Source of the DNA: Helicobacter suis
GTDB lineage: Bacteria; Campylobacterota; Campylobacteria; Campylobacterales; Helicobacteraceae
Assembly: GCF_902196135.1 (NCBI RefSeq)
Contig: NZ_CABIKE010000001.1
Span: 1 to 64,000, forward strand
Length of the DNA: 64,000 nt
Direction of reading: 5' to 3'
The position numbers and the translations under genes are program-made. Of this stretch, positions 37,662 through 45,024 are shown one piece after another. Numbering within the stretch: the first letter of the stretch is position 1; the number at the start of each line of letters is the position of its first letter. The notes beneath the pieces are model-generated. The model ran no database searches. It worked only from the letters and a program-made list of their open reading frames with translations, and was not told where the DNA came from.

Positions 37662-38846
37662 ATGAGTGATTTAAATACTGCAAAGGTTAACCCGGTCTCT
37701 ATGCTTGTACACATTTGTTGTTCTGTAGATAGCCATTATTTTTTACAAGAATTAAGAAAGCTTTATCCAAATACCCCCTTAACAGGCTTTTTTTATAACC
37801 CTAATATCCACCCCATTACAGAATACCACCTACGACTCCAAGATGTGAAGCGTTCTTGTAAAATGTTAGATATTTCTCTAATAGAGGGCGATTACACTTT
37901 AGATACATGGTTAAAAGCAATCAAGGGGTTAGAACAAGAGAAAGAAAAAGGGGCTCGTTGTAGCGTTTGTTTTGATGTGCGTTTAGAAGCCAGCGCACAA
38001 ATGGCACTCATGCTAGGTAACCAGCATTTTAGTACAACTCTTCTCTCCTCTCCTATGAAAGAACAAGAAGTTTTAAAAACACAAGGGGAGTTGATTGGGA
38101 GAAGATATGGTCTAGAGTTTGTTTATTTAAATGTCCGTGCTAAGGGAGGTGTTGCTAAGCAAAACGCACTAGCCAAACAAGATAAACTGTATCGCCAAAA
38201 TTACTGCGGGTGTTACTTTGCCCTTAATGATCAAAGGGAGGCGCAAAACAAGCCATGTATAGAATTAATCAGTTTTTTAGATCGCCAAATCCACCCAGCC
38301 AGCATAACCCACCGCCTAGAACTTTTCAAACAACGCGCTATTTTAGAAGAAAAACAACAAAATTATGAACTTTTACAACAAAGTTTGCAAACCTATTTGC
38401 TTTGTAGAGGTTTAGTTAAGATCAATGATAAGACACTTCCTAGCCATATTTTAAAACACTCTATGGAAAAGAAAGTTACTATTAAAGATCTACAGATTCA
38501 AAAGATTTCTTTAAAACCAACCTTAAGTGAAAAAATATGTAGCCAGCGGTACCATTTTGATCTAAAATCTCAAGATATAGAGTTAGGTTTTAGTTTGAAA
38601 GATGAAACTTTATTTTTAGATACAAGGGGTGTTAGTACTCTACTAAGTACACCACACAAACCGCTAAAAGCCCTTAAACTAAGCTACGATCAAGAGCTTT
38701 ACATCCGCGAAAAACTAGTTGGCATAGAAAGTATCCAGCCTATTATTATTGTAGAAGACTTACGCCTTCTGCAATCTCCAATCTCTGTAGAAATTGTAGC
38801 CCAATTTTTCACACATAAAAACTTTTATCTAGTACAAACCCCCTAA
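37662..38846 (+). CDS. queH: Epoxyqueuosine reductase QueH, C-terminally extended
   Basis: QueH (DUF208) performs the last step of queuosine synthesis, reducing epoxyqueuosine in tRNA without cobalamin. Cysteines for the iron-sulfur cluster are in VHICCSVDSHY, GARCSVCFDVRLE and NYCGCYFALNDQ, and GFFYNPNIHP is typical. The conserved domain covers about residues 14-215. The remaining ~180 residues are an extension of unknown role, which I believe is shared with H. pylori HP0100. Its presence with tgt suggests a working queuosine route. Confidence 0.85.
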   Translation: MSDLNTAKVNPVSMLVHICCSVDSHYFLQELRKLYPNTPLTGFFYNPNIHPITEYHLRLQDVKRSCKMLDISLIEGDYTLDTWLKAIKGLEQEKEKGARCSVCFDVRLEASAQMALMLGNQHFSTTLLSSPMKEQEVLKTQGELIGRRYGLEFVYLNVRAKGGVAKQNALAKQDKLYRQNYCGCYFALNDQREAQNKPCIELISFLDRQIHPASITHRLELFKQRAILEEKQQNYELLQQSLQTYLLCRGLVKINDKTLPSHILKHSMEKKVTIKDLQIQKISLKPTLSEKICSQRYHFDLKSQDIELGFSLKDETLFLDTRGVSTLLSTPHKPLKALKLSYDQELYIREKLVGIESIQPIIIVEDLRLLQSPISVEIVAQFFTHKNFYLVQTP

Positions 38847-38888
38847 AACGCGCCCTAAAGCCTAAAAAAATAGCGCCCATTCTTAGTA

Positions 38889-39515
38889 TTAAAGATACCT
38901 AATCGCGCTTCCTTTTTCTTTGCGTGCTTTAATTGTGGTGGGCATAGCAGCTTTACCCAGAGCTACTAAACAGGCAATATTAGGCGGATTGACATAGGCA
39001 TTAAGGACTTCATAGATTTTTTCAGCCTCAAACCCTCCCATAATACAAGAATCCACACCCATTAAAGTTGCTGCTAAAGTCATCTGGCCTACAGCGATAT
39101 AACATTGCTCTTTCATGTAAGCTTCAATTAAAACTTGTTCGTTGCGTAGGCGATCTTTTAATAAAGTCTGTACACCTTGAGCCACCCTTTGGCGGTATTC
39201 TTGGGTAAAAAATTGATTCAGATAATCAGCAGTGAGCGCGCCAGAATGCATATAACCCACCACCACTAAAGCCGCACAGGTTTGTACCACTTGCGTGTTA
39301 AAATAGACAAAGGGTAAAATTTGCTCTTTGCGCGCACCTTGAAGTATAATAAATTCCCAAGGCTGGGTATTATAAGAACTAGGCGCTAGCCTTGCGGCTT
39401 CTAAAATTTGCTCTAACACTTCTTGAGAAAGCGAATAATCTGGATCAAATTTTTTACAGACAAAACGGCGGTGTAAAACGGTGTTAAGTTCGTTAGGGCT
39501 AAGTTGAAACTGCAT
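38889..39515 (-). CDS. rdxA: RdxA-like oxygen-insensitive nitroreductase
   Basis: A 208-residue FMN nitroreductase. It resembles H. pylori RdxA rather than FrxA: LAPSSYNTQPWEF, MKEQCYIAVGQM, VDSCIMGGFEAEKI and PNIACLVALGKA line up directly. RdxA reduces and activates metronidazole, and its loss is the main route to resistance in H. pylori. The frame is intact. It is transcribed alone, divergent from the glycosyltransferase locus. Confidence 0.82.
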   Translation of the reverse strand: MQFQLSPNELNTVLHRRFVCKKFDPDYSLSQEVLEQILEAARLAPSSYNTQPWEFIILQGARKEQILPFVYFNTQVVQTCAALVVVGYMHSGALTADYLNQFFTQEYRQRVAQGVQTLLKDRLRNEQVLIEAYMKEQCYIAVGQMTLAATLMGVDSCIMGGFEAEKIYEVLNAYVNPPNIACLVALGKAAMPTTIKARKEKGSAIRYL

Positions 39516-39573
39516 CTAACCATCCTTTGATTGTATTTTAATCCTCAGAGGCTTTAGCCTAAAACAGGGTGGC

Positions 39574-39579
39574 AGTATA
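39574..39579 (-). promoter_or_regulatory. Probable rdxA promoter -10
   Basis: TATACT preceded by TGC (extended -10 TGCTATACT) on the minus strand, about 60 bases before the rdxA ATG. A small palindrome (AGGCTTTAGCCT, 39549-39560) lies in the predicted leader. Confidence 0.4.
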
Positions 39580-39607
39580 GCACCAAAAGATTAATAAAGG
39601 GTGGGCA

Positions 39608-39616
39608 TGTTAAAAT
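39608..39616 (+). promoter_or_regulatory. Probable promoter of the glycosyltransferase genes
   Basis: TGTTAAAAT, an extended -10, in GGCATGTTAAAATGCGC. The predicted transcript would start near 39623 and include a 23-codon frame (39634-39705) whose TGA overlaps the glycosyltransferase ATG. Confidence 0.4.
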
Positions 39617-39701
39617 GCGCCCCTTAGATCAGAATGAAGGGTCAGATCATTTTAATTAAACGGCTTGTTGATAACTCTTTAGAAGCTTTAAAACACGCTA
39701 A

Positions 39702-40809
39702 ATGAAAGTCTTGCATCTAAACGCTACACAAATTGGTGGCGCAACACAGGCAACTTTGCGGTTACACTATGCGCTTTTAAAAGAGGGGGTGGATAGTTAT
39801 GTGTGGTTACAAGACTCGCGAGGGGGTGTACTAAATGATCGCATCTTAGGCCCGCGTACGCATTTAGCTAAAGCTCTAGCTATGATGCGCCCCTATTTAG
39901 ATAAAGCGCCTATTTTGCTCTACCCCAAACGCAAAAAAGGTACTTTTAACTTGGGCTGGTTGCCCTTTAGCTCTGTTTTATCTGCTATCAAAGAGATTGA
40001 TCCGGATGTTGTGCACTTACATTGGATTGCAGGCGGGATGTTGCCCCTAAGAGATTTGCCCAAAATTAAAAAGCCTTTAGTGTGGACTTTACATGACATG
40101 TGGGCTTTTACGGGGGGAGATCACTACTATAACGATGAGAATGAACATGTGTATAAACATTCTTGTATCCTTAATAGCCCCTTTGGACTAGACTTAGCCA
40201 CTTTAGGTTTTTTGCTCAAAATTACATGCTAATCTTTTAAAAGCCTTGCACTTTAAAGGAGAGATTAAAATCACACATGGGGTAGGAATAATCTATCCTG
40301 CAAAAAAGCGCCGAGAAAAACGCCCCTATGCCCAAAAATTTATCTGTATAGCGCGTTTGAGTGCTGTTAAGAATTTAGAGTTTCTTCTCTTAGTTTTTGC
40401 GCATTTGCCGGAGTTATCTTTAAGCGTGGTGGGAACAGGGGAGTTAGAGGAAAAACTTAAAAACATGGCAAGCCCTAATGTTGTATTTTTAGGAGCTATA
40501 GAGAATGCAAGTTTAAATTCACTTCTTTGTGCGCATGATATGTTAATTTTACCTAGTCTTAAAGAACCTTGGGGTTTGGTGGTGGAGGAGGCGCTCTCAG
40601 CAGGATTGCCTGTTTTGGTGAGTTTGGCCTGTGAGGCACAAGTTTTAGTGCAAGAGGGGGTCAATGGGTTTTTATTTTGTCTAAAAGATAGCGCGAGATT
40701 ACAAGAGCTTTTAGAGAATTTGGGCATGTATTATTCTACTTTGTTGGAAGGGGCGCAGTTATGGAGTTTAGAGGATAAAAATAAAGCACAGATAGAGGCG
40801 TATTTATGA
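39702..40809 (+). pseudogene. GT4 glycosyltransferase split by a frameshift
   Basis: Two frames make up one glycosyltransferase family 4 protein. The first (39702-40232, 176 aa) holds the N-terminal Rossmann domain (VLHLNATQIGGATQATLRLH, DPDVVHLHWIAGGM, VWTLHDMWAFTGG). The second (40246-40809, from a TTG) holds the C-terminal donor-binding domain (FICIARLSAVKNLEFLL and the E-rich motif LKEPWGLVVEEALSAGLPVLV). The second frame stays open back to 40207, so the break is between 40207 and 40230, over a T6 run (40208-40213). With five Ts the two frames join as GFCSKLHANLLKALHF. About 20 residues usual in the family also seem missing here. It is off in this sequence and may be reversible. Confidence 0.8.
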
Positions 40810-41561
40810 AAATTAGTTTGGTTACACCAGTTTTAAATAGGGTAAAAACTTTAGAGCACACGATTCAATCTGTTTTAGAGCAAAGCCAAGCACCCTATGA
40901 ACATCTGATTATGGATGGGGGGAGTGTGGATGGGACACTAGAGCTTTTAAAGGCCTATCCACATCTTCTAGTACATAGTAAGCCCGATCTAGGGCTTTAT
41001 GATGCGATGAATAAGGGCATTGCTTTAGCTAAAGGAGAAATCATTGGAATACTTAATAGCGATGATATATACGCCCACTCTCAAGTTTTAGAAAAAATAG
41101 CACAAGCATTTAAAGATAACCCACAAGCACAAATGGTTTATGGGGATTTGGTGTATGTAAAGGGTGCTAAGGTGGTGCGCTATTATCAAAGCGCAAGCTT
41201 TGATCCCAAACTCTTTTTTTATGGGCGCGTGCCCGCACACCCTACACTTTTTGTACGAAAGGAGGTGTATACGCGCTTTGGGGGATATAAGATAGATTAT
41301 AAAATAGCCGCTGACTATGAGTTTTTAGTGCGTACCTTACTTAAGGGAGGGGTTGCTTGGGCTTATCTGCCTGAAGTGCTTATTAAAATGGGAGTAGGAG
41401 GAGTGAGTACGCAAGGGTTTAAAAGTTTGTGGCTAGCCAACAAGGAGAATTTGCGCGCCTGCAAAGAAAATGGGATTAAAGCTAACTTACTCACTATGCT
41501 TTTAAGATACCCCTATAAAATTAAGGGTTTATTTCAAGCAAAATTTAGCGTCTGGAATTAG
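40806..41561 (+). CDS. GT2 glycosyltransferase
   Basis: A 251-residue family 2 glycosyltransferase of the GT-A fold. KISLVTPVLNRVKTLEHTI begins the nucleotide-binding domain, IMDGGSVDGTLELL follows, and GILNSDDIYA carries the metal-binding Asp motif. IAADYEFLVRTLL matches the acceptor-side ED motif region. It probably adds a sugar to LPS or another surface glycan. The start overlaps the end of the GT4 frame as ATGA. Its last 15 codons lie in copy A of the 93-bp repeat created by the insertion downstream. Confidence 0.85.
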   Translation: MKISLVTPVLNRVKTLEHTIQSVLEQSQAPYEHLIMDGGSVDGTLELLKAYPHLLVHSKPDLGLYDAMNKGIALAKGEIIGILNSDDIYAHSQVLEKIAQAFKDNPQAQMVYGDLVYVKGAKVVRYYQSASFDPKLFFYGRVPAHPTLFVRKEVYTRFGGYKIDYKIAADYEFLVRTLLKGGVAWAYLPEVLIKMGVGGVSTQGFKSLWLANKENLRACKENGIKANLLTMLLRYPYKIKGLFQAKFSVWN

Positions 41562-41608
41562 AATCCTTGGCCGCGCCATAGGAAAATCTAACATAAATAG
41601 CTAGGCTA
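41516..41608 (+). repeat. 93-bp long target duplication, copy A
   Basis: It matches 44075-44167 in direct orientation with three mismatches (about 97%). This copy holds the functional 3' end of the GT2 gene, plus a detached copy of the 3' end of the minus-strand Cache-domain gene (KDSNSRR and stop on the complement). It ends exactly where the ATPase stop codon begins. Confidence 0.95.
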
Positions 41609-43996
41609 TTATGAAGCCCCATTGTCTACCCCTTCCCTATCATCATTGTCTGTCTTCTTGTTAATCTTATCTTCTAAAAATTTGAAGACCTTTTCTAAAT
41701 TTTCTTTGGTTTCATTGCTTAGTTTGTCTTTTAAATCGTGAGTGTTTTTAAAGGCACTAGAAACCATGCTTGCTTCTTGCCTATCTTTGCAATCTATTAG
41801 ATCAAACTTCTCGCGATCCTCTTGGCTAAAGAGGGACTCTATAGTCTTAAACTCTTTAGACTCTTTAGACTCTTTAGAATCTTTAGAATCTTTGGAAATA
41901 TTCTTGAGACTAAAAGCAGATATAGACATGGATTTCAATTTGGCCTCCCTAACAGCCTCGTCACCTGCCCGATCTCCATCAACTAATAGAATTGGGGTTT
42001 TTTTCAAATCCATTGTTTCAATGAATTTAAGAAGTTTAGGGATCTTTACCTCTATTTCTCCCTTTTCGGCGTCGCCAACCCCATCGATAGGTAAGAAAAC
42101 AAAATCGGATTTCGTATCTCTAATTTCTTGGTAGGCGCTCAAGATATTATAGTCCATAATCCCCTCCACAAAAATCAATTGAACTTCTCTAAAATTAATC
42201 TCCAAAAACCCAAGTGCCTCAACAATCTCTTTTAAAACATCCACCTCTCCCAAATCTAGGCTAGAAAAATTATTTTGAATCCGTGCCCCCTTACCCTTAT
42301 CATTTTTAACTACCAAGCGTATTGAATCTAAATGTTTGGTGTCTAGCATAAAAGGGGAATGGGTACTCACAATAAAAGTGATGCCATTTTTTTGTCCAAA
42401 CTCTCTTAGAAAGCGCTGTAACTCCTTTTGGGCTGGAATAGACAAACTATTTTCTGGCTCATCTATAAGCACCAGATCACCTTTTCCAATTTTGCCCTTG
42501 CAGAGGAAACTAAAAAAAAGATTAAAGAATTTCTTAAACCCCGTACTTTGCCGGTCTAGAAAGATTGTCTCTCTACCCTCGTAAAGATGAAAAGATAGGT
42601 TATCCGTGCGTAATTTCACCTTGAAATTATAGAGACCTTTTTGTGCATACATTTTATTAAACTGCTGGACTACTTCTTGTAATCTTTCCTCGATATCGTT
42701 CTCTTGGTCGTCTAAATACGCTATTTTGTTCTCCTTCTTATATCTTTGATAAGCTTCAAGTAAAGACTTCTCATCTTTTTTTAAGATATCAAAGAGTACA
42801 TTGAAAAAAGTGGATTCTTCAGTGGATTTTTCAGTGGATTTTTTTATTTGTTCATAAGAGACTGTGCAATCTTGATCACTAATAGGTTTGGTTTGTGCTA
42901 AAACAATGTTGGGGAACTTGAGTGGTGGGGGAGGGGAATCTTGTACCTCTACCCCTTGGAGGGTGGCTTGCTTGGTGTAAACCACTGAGGTATAAACCAC
43001 TGATTCAGGATTTTTTAAGACTTCTATTAAATCCCTAACATCACCTTTATTTTCTGCTGTTTCATAGGCAATCTTAATATTTGGTAGGACATTGATTTTT
43101 TCTTTGATGTCATTTTCATCCCCTCGCACACGAACACATTTTAAGGTACTTGACTGATCCACTTCTGCTGCGCATGAAAACACTATCCCATCGATTGTCT
43201 TTAAAAAAATAGCCTCTTTCATGTTTCCTTTAACTTCATTTTTTCCATAGATCACCTCCACAGGCTTCCTAAACGCTTCTTGGATGTTTGCAAGATTTTT
43301 ATTTTTTAGGATGCTTCCCAAAACTTCTAAGGCATTTTCAATGATGCTAGACAGTACAAATGATTCAGGATTTTTTAAGACTTCTATTAAATCCTTAGCA
43401 TCACCTGTATTTTCTGCTGTTTCATAGGCAATCTTAATATTTGGTAGGACATTGATTTTTTCTTTGATGTCACTTTCATTATCTAATACACGAACACATT
43501 TTAAGGTACTTGACTGATCCACTTCTGCTGCGCATGAAAACACTATCCCATCGATTGTCTTTAAAAAAATAGCCTCTTTCATGTTTCCTTTAACTTCATT
43601 TTTTCCATAGATCACCTCCACAGGCTCCCTAAACGCTTCTTGGATGTCTGCAAGATTTTTCTTTTTTAGGATGTCCTTCAAAACCTTTAAGGTAGTCTCA
43701 CTGATGGTAGATAGTACAAAGGTTTTCTCTATGGGTTCAGCCCTACAATGTAATTCTAGGCATACACAAGGTTCCACTTTTCCTATATTCATAAAGTCAG
43801 CACAATCAGTCTGCTCAAGCCCTTTATTTATTTTAGTAATCCCCTCTAATACATTGCTTTTGCCCGCATTATTAGCTCCAATAAGACAAATCAATCCCCC
43901 CTGCCTTAAACCGCCAACATCTAACCAAGCTCCATCACCTCCTATACCCACCCCTAAATTCCTAAAGTTTTTAAATCTAATACGACACATATCCAT
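41609..43996 (-). CDS. OLD-family AAA ATPase with TOPRIM nuclease domain (putative defence)
   Basis: A 795-residue protein of the ABC-ATPase plus TOPRIM class. Walker A is GANNAGKS (40-47), a QSTGFKK segment (483-489) stands in for the signature, Walker B is DLVLIDEPENSLS (506-518) and the H-loop STHSPFMLD (544-552). The TOPRIM domain follows: IFVEGIMDY with Glu611 and LLVDGDRAGDEA with Asp673/Asp675. Such proteins are nucleases in phage defence. Residues 93-212 and 213-332 are two near-identical 120-residue copies placed between Walker A and Walker B. A Ser-Lys-Glu/Asp tract (about 701-715) lies near the C-terminus. No UvrD-type partner is adjacent, so it is not a standard Gabija pair; a single-gene OLD or a fused PARIS-like protein are alternatives. 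The frame is intact and flanked by 93-bp direct repeats, showing acquisition. Confidence 0.82.
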   Translation of the reverse strand: MDMCRIRFKNFRNLGVGIGGDGAWLDVGGLRQGGLICLIGANNAGKSNVLEGITKINKGLEQTDCADFMNIGKVEPCVCLELHCRAEPIEKTFVLSTISETTLKVLKDILKKKNLADIQEAFREPVEVIYGKNEVKGNMKEAIFLKTIDGIVFSCAAEVDQSSTLKCVRVLDNESDIKEKINVLPNIKIAYETAENTGDAKDLIEVLKNPESFVLSSIIENALEVLGSILKNKNLANIQEAFRKPVEVIYGKNEVKGNMKEAIFLKTIDGIVFSCAAEVDQSSTLKCVRVRGDENDIKEKINVLPNIKIAYETAENKGDVRDLIEVLKNPESVVYTSVVYTKQATLQGVEVQDSPPPPLKFPNIVLAQTKPISDQDCTVSYEQIKKSTEKSTEESTFFNVLFDILKKDEKSLLEAYQRYKKENKIAYLDDQENDIEERLQEVVQQFNKMYAQKGLYNFKVKLRTDNLSFHLYEGRETIFLDRQSTGFKKFFNLFFSFLCKGKIGKGDLVLIDEPENSLSIPAQKELQRFLREFGQKNGITFIVSTHSPFMLDTKHLDSIRLVVKNDKGKGARIQNNFSSLDLGEVDVLKEIVEALGFLEINFREVQLIFVEGIMDYNILSAYQEIRDTKSDFVFLPIDGVGDAEKGEIEVKIPKLLKFIETMDLKKTPILLVDGDRAGDEAVREAKLKSMSISAFSLKNISKDSKDSKESKESKEFKTIESLFSQEDREKFDLIDCKDRQEASMVSSAFKNTHDLKDKLSNETKENLEKVFKFLEDKINKKTDNDDREGVDNGAS
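41851..41895 (+). repeat. 9-bp tandem repeat tract in the ATPase gene
   Basis: Five consecutive 9-bp units (three ACTCTTTAG, then AATCTTTAG and AATCTTTGG) encode the Ser-Lys-Asp/Glu tract on the minus strand. The unit is a multiple of three, so copy-number change would alter length without breaking the frame. Confidence 0.85.
43001..43720 (+). repeat. Two 360-bp in-frame tandem copies inside the ATPase gene
   Basis: 43001-43360 and 43361-43720 are head-to-tail copies with about 26 differences (about 93% identity by my count). A central block of roughly 140 bp (about 43130-43270 and its partner) is identical. Each copy encodes 120 residues including VEVIYGKNEVKGNMKEAIFL. The uneven identity suggests a recent duplication or ongoing gene conversion. 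Confidence 0.95.
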
Positions 43997-44034
43997 ATCT
44001 TAAATTCCTTATTTTTTAGTTGCAATAAACTTTT

Positions 44035-44040
44035 ATTGTA
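44035..44040 (-). promoter_or_regulatory. Probable -10 of the OLD-like gene
   Basis: TACAAT in GACTACAATAAAAG on the minus strand, about 40 bases before the ATG at 43996, which has AAGGA nine bases upstream. It is within the inserted segment, so the element carries its own promoter. Confidence 0.45.
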
Positions 44041-44042
44041 GT

Positions 44043-44078
44043 CTAAACTCTATTAAATATGGCCTAAACTCTATTAAA
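44043..44078 (+). repeat. Two 15-bp direct repeats at 21-bp spacing upstream of the OLD-like gene
   Basis: CTAAACTCTATTAAA occurs at 44043-44057 and 44064-44078, offset by 21 bp, two helical turns. They lie just upstream of the -10, over the -35 region, as operator half-sites would. The distal copy runs into target repeat B, so it may instead record how the insertion formed. Confidence 0.7.
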
Positions 44079-44167
44079 ATTAAGGGTTTATTTCAAGCAA
44101 AACTTAGCGTCTGGAATTAGAATCTTTAGCCGCGCCATAGGAAAATCTAACATAAATAGCTAGGCTA
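44075..44167 (+). repeat. 93-bp long target duplication, copy B
   Basis: The partner of 41516-41608 with three mismatches. This copy holds the functional 3' end of the Cache-domain gene, plus a detached plus-strand copy of the GT2 C-terminus (GLFQAKLSVWN and stop). Before insertion the GT2 and Cache genes would have converged with a 17-bp overlap. Confidence 0.95.
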
Positions 44168-45012
44168 ATAAGTAAAGCCGCTACCCCTCCGGTAAGATAC
44201 ACAGCATAAACGATTTTATCCGGCGAGCTGATACTAAATTTAAAGACTAACATCAAAGCCTCAATGGCCAAAGCGATGATGATCGATCCAAGAAAGCGAA
44301 TCATGGTACGGTGGATCGCATGGTGGTTATCCCCGCTGTTTTTGCCTAACACCTCCTCCTCAAAAATGGCCTTGACCAAGTCTACCGTGGCTAAGGCTAA
44401 AGTAAGAAGCACAATCGGGTGAAAAACCTCCTTGATGTCAAAATGATTAAAATGGATAAAGGCCATGTATAAACTAGAAATACTCTTGACAAAAAGAAGA
44501 AGTGCTACAATAGCTAGCGTGATAGAGATAGCAAAGTACATCACCACACTACCCTCAGCAAAAGCGCCATAGTGTCTAGAAGAAGAGCTTAGCGCGATGG
44601 CTGTTTTAATTGGAATGTGCATGCACACAACATAAAAGAGCTCTTCTTGATCGTTATAAATAGGATAGGCAGCTGTAACGACTAACCCGCGGTTATTGCG
44701 GGTGGGGTAGGGGTTTGTGATGATACAGCGGCGCTCGGTAACTGCTTCATAAAAATACCCCCTCTCTAAAGAATTGCGTGTAAAACTGCTTTTGACATTG
44801 CCCTCTCTATCAATTAAATTCCCATTTTTATCCAGAATAAAAATATCCTCTTTAATGCGCACCTCTTGCTTGATGCGCTCCATAGAAAGCTGGATATATG
44901 TTAAGGTAGGCTCTTTAAGATAGTTTTTAATATTCTGGGTGAATAGATAAGAAACATAGGCATATAACTCGCTTCTGACTTTTGCATACTCGGTAACATC
45001 TTTAGACAGCAT
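44104..45012 (-). CDS. Cache (PDC)-like domain membrane protein
   Basis: A 302-residue protein. The first ~145 residues resemble a Cache/PDC sensor domain (FILDKNGNLIDREGN, ERGYFYEAV, NNRGLVVTAAYPIYND). Four or five transmembrane helices follow (SVVMYFAISITLAIVALLLF through GGVAALLISLAIYV). Unlike chemoreceptors there is no N-terminal membrane segment before the sensor domain and no signalling domain after it. The ATG has GAGGAA four bases upstream. It lies 12 bp after the HpaA-like gene and resembles the H. pylori HP1080 position. Its role is unknown. Its 3' end was preserved by the target duplication. Confidence 0.65.
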   Translation of the reverse strand: MLSKDVTEYAKVRSELYAYVSYLFTQNIKNYLKEPTLTYIQLSMERIKQEVRIKEDIFILDKNGNLIDREGNVKSSFTRNSLERGYFYEAVTERRCIITNPYPTRNNRGLVVTAAYPIYNDQEELFYVVCMHIPIKTAIALSSSSRHYGAFAEGSVVMYFAISITLAIVALLLFVKSISSLYMAFIHFNHFDIKEVFHPIVLLTLALATVDLVKAIFEEEVLGKNSGDNHHAIHRTMIRFLGSIIIALAIEALMLVFKFSISSPDKIVYAVYLTGGVAALLISLAIYVRFSYGAAKDSNSRR

Positions 45013-45024
45013 GGTTTCCTCGTA

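Noticed and set aside
41851..41895. Short regular repeats as a CRISPR array
   Set aside because: The 9-bp units have no spacers and lie in frame inside a coding gene; there are no cas genes.
41609..43996. Gabija (GajA/GajB) defence pair
   Set aside because: The ATPase/TOPRIM chain would fit GajA, but no UvrD-like helicase gene is adjacent on either side; the neighbours are a GT2 enzyme and a Cache-domain protein.
41516..44167. Insertion sequence or integron cassette
   Set aside because: No transposase or integrase, no terminal inverted repeats and no attC-like structure. The flanking repeats are 93 bp, far longer than IS target duplications.
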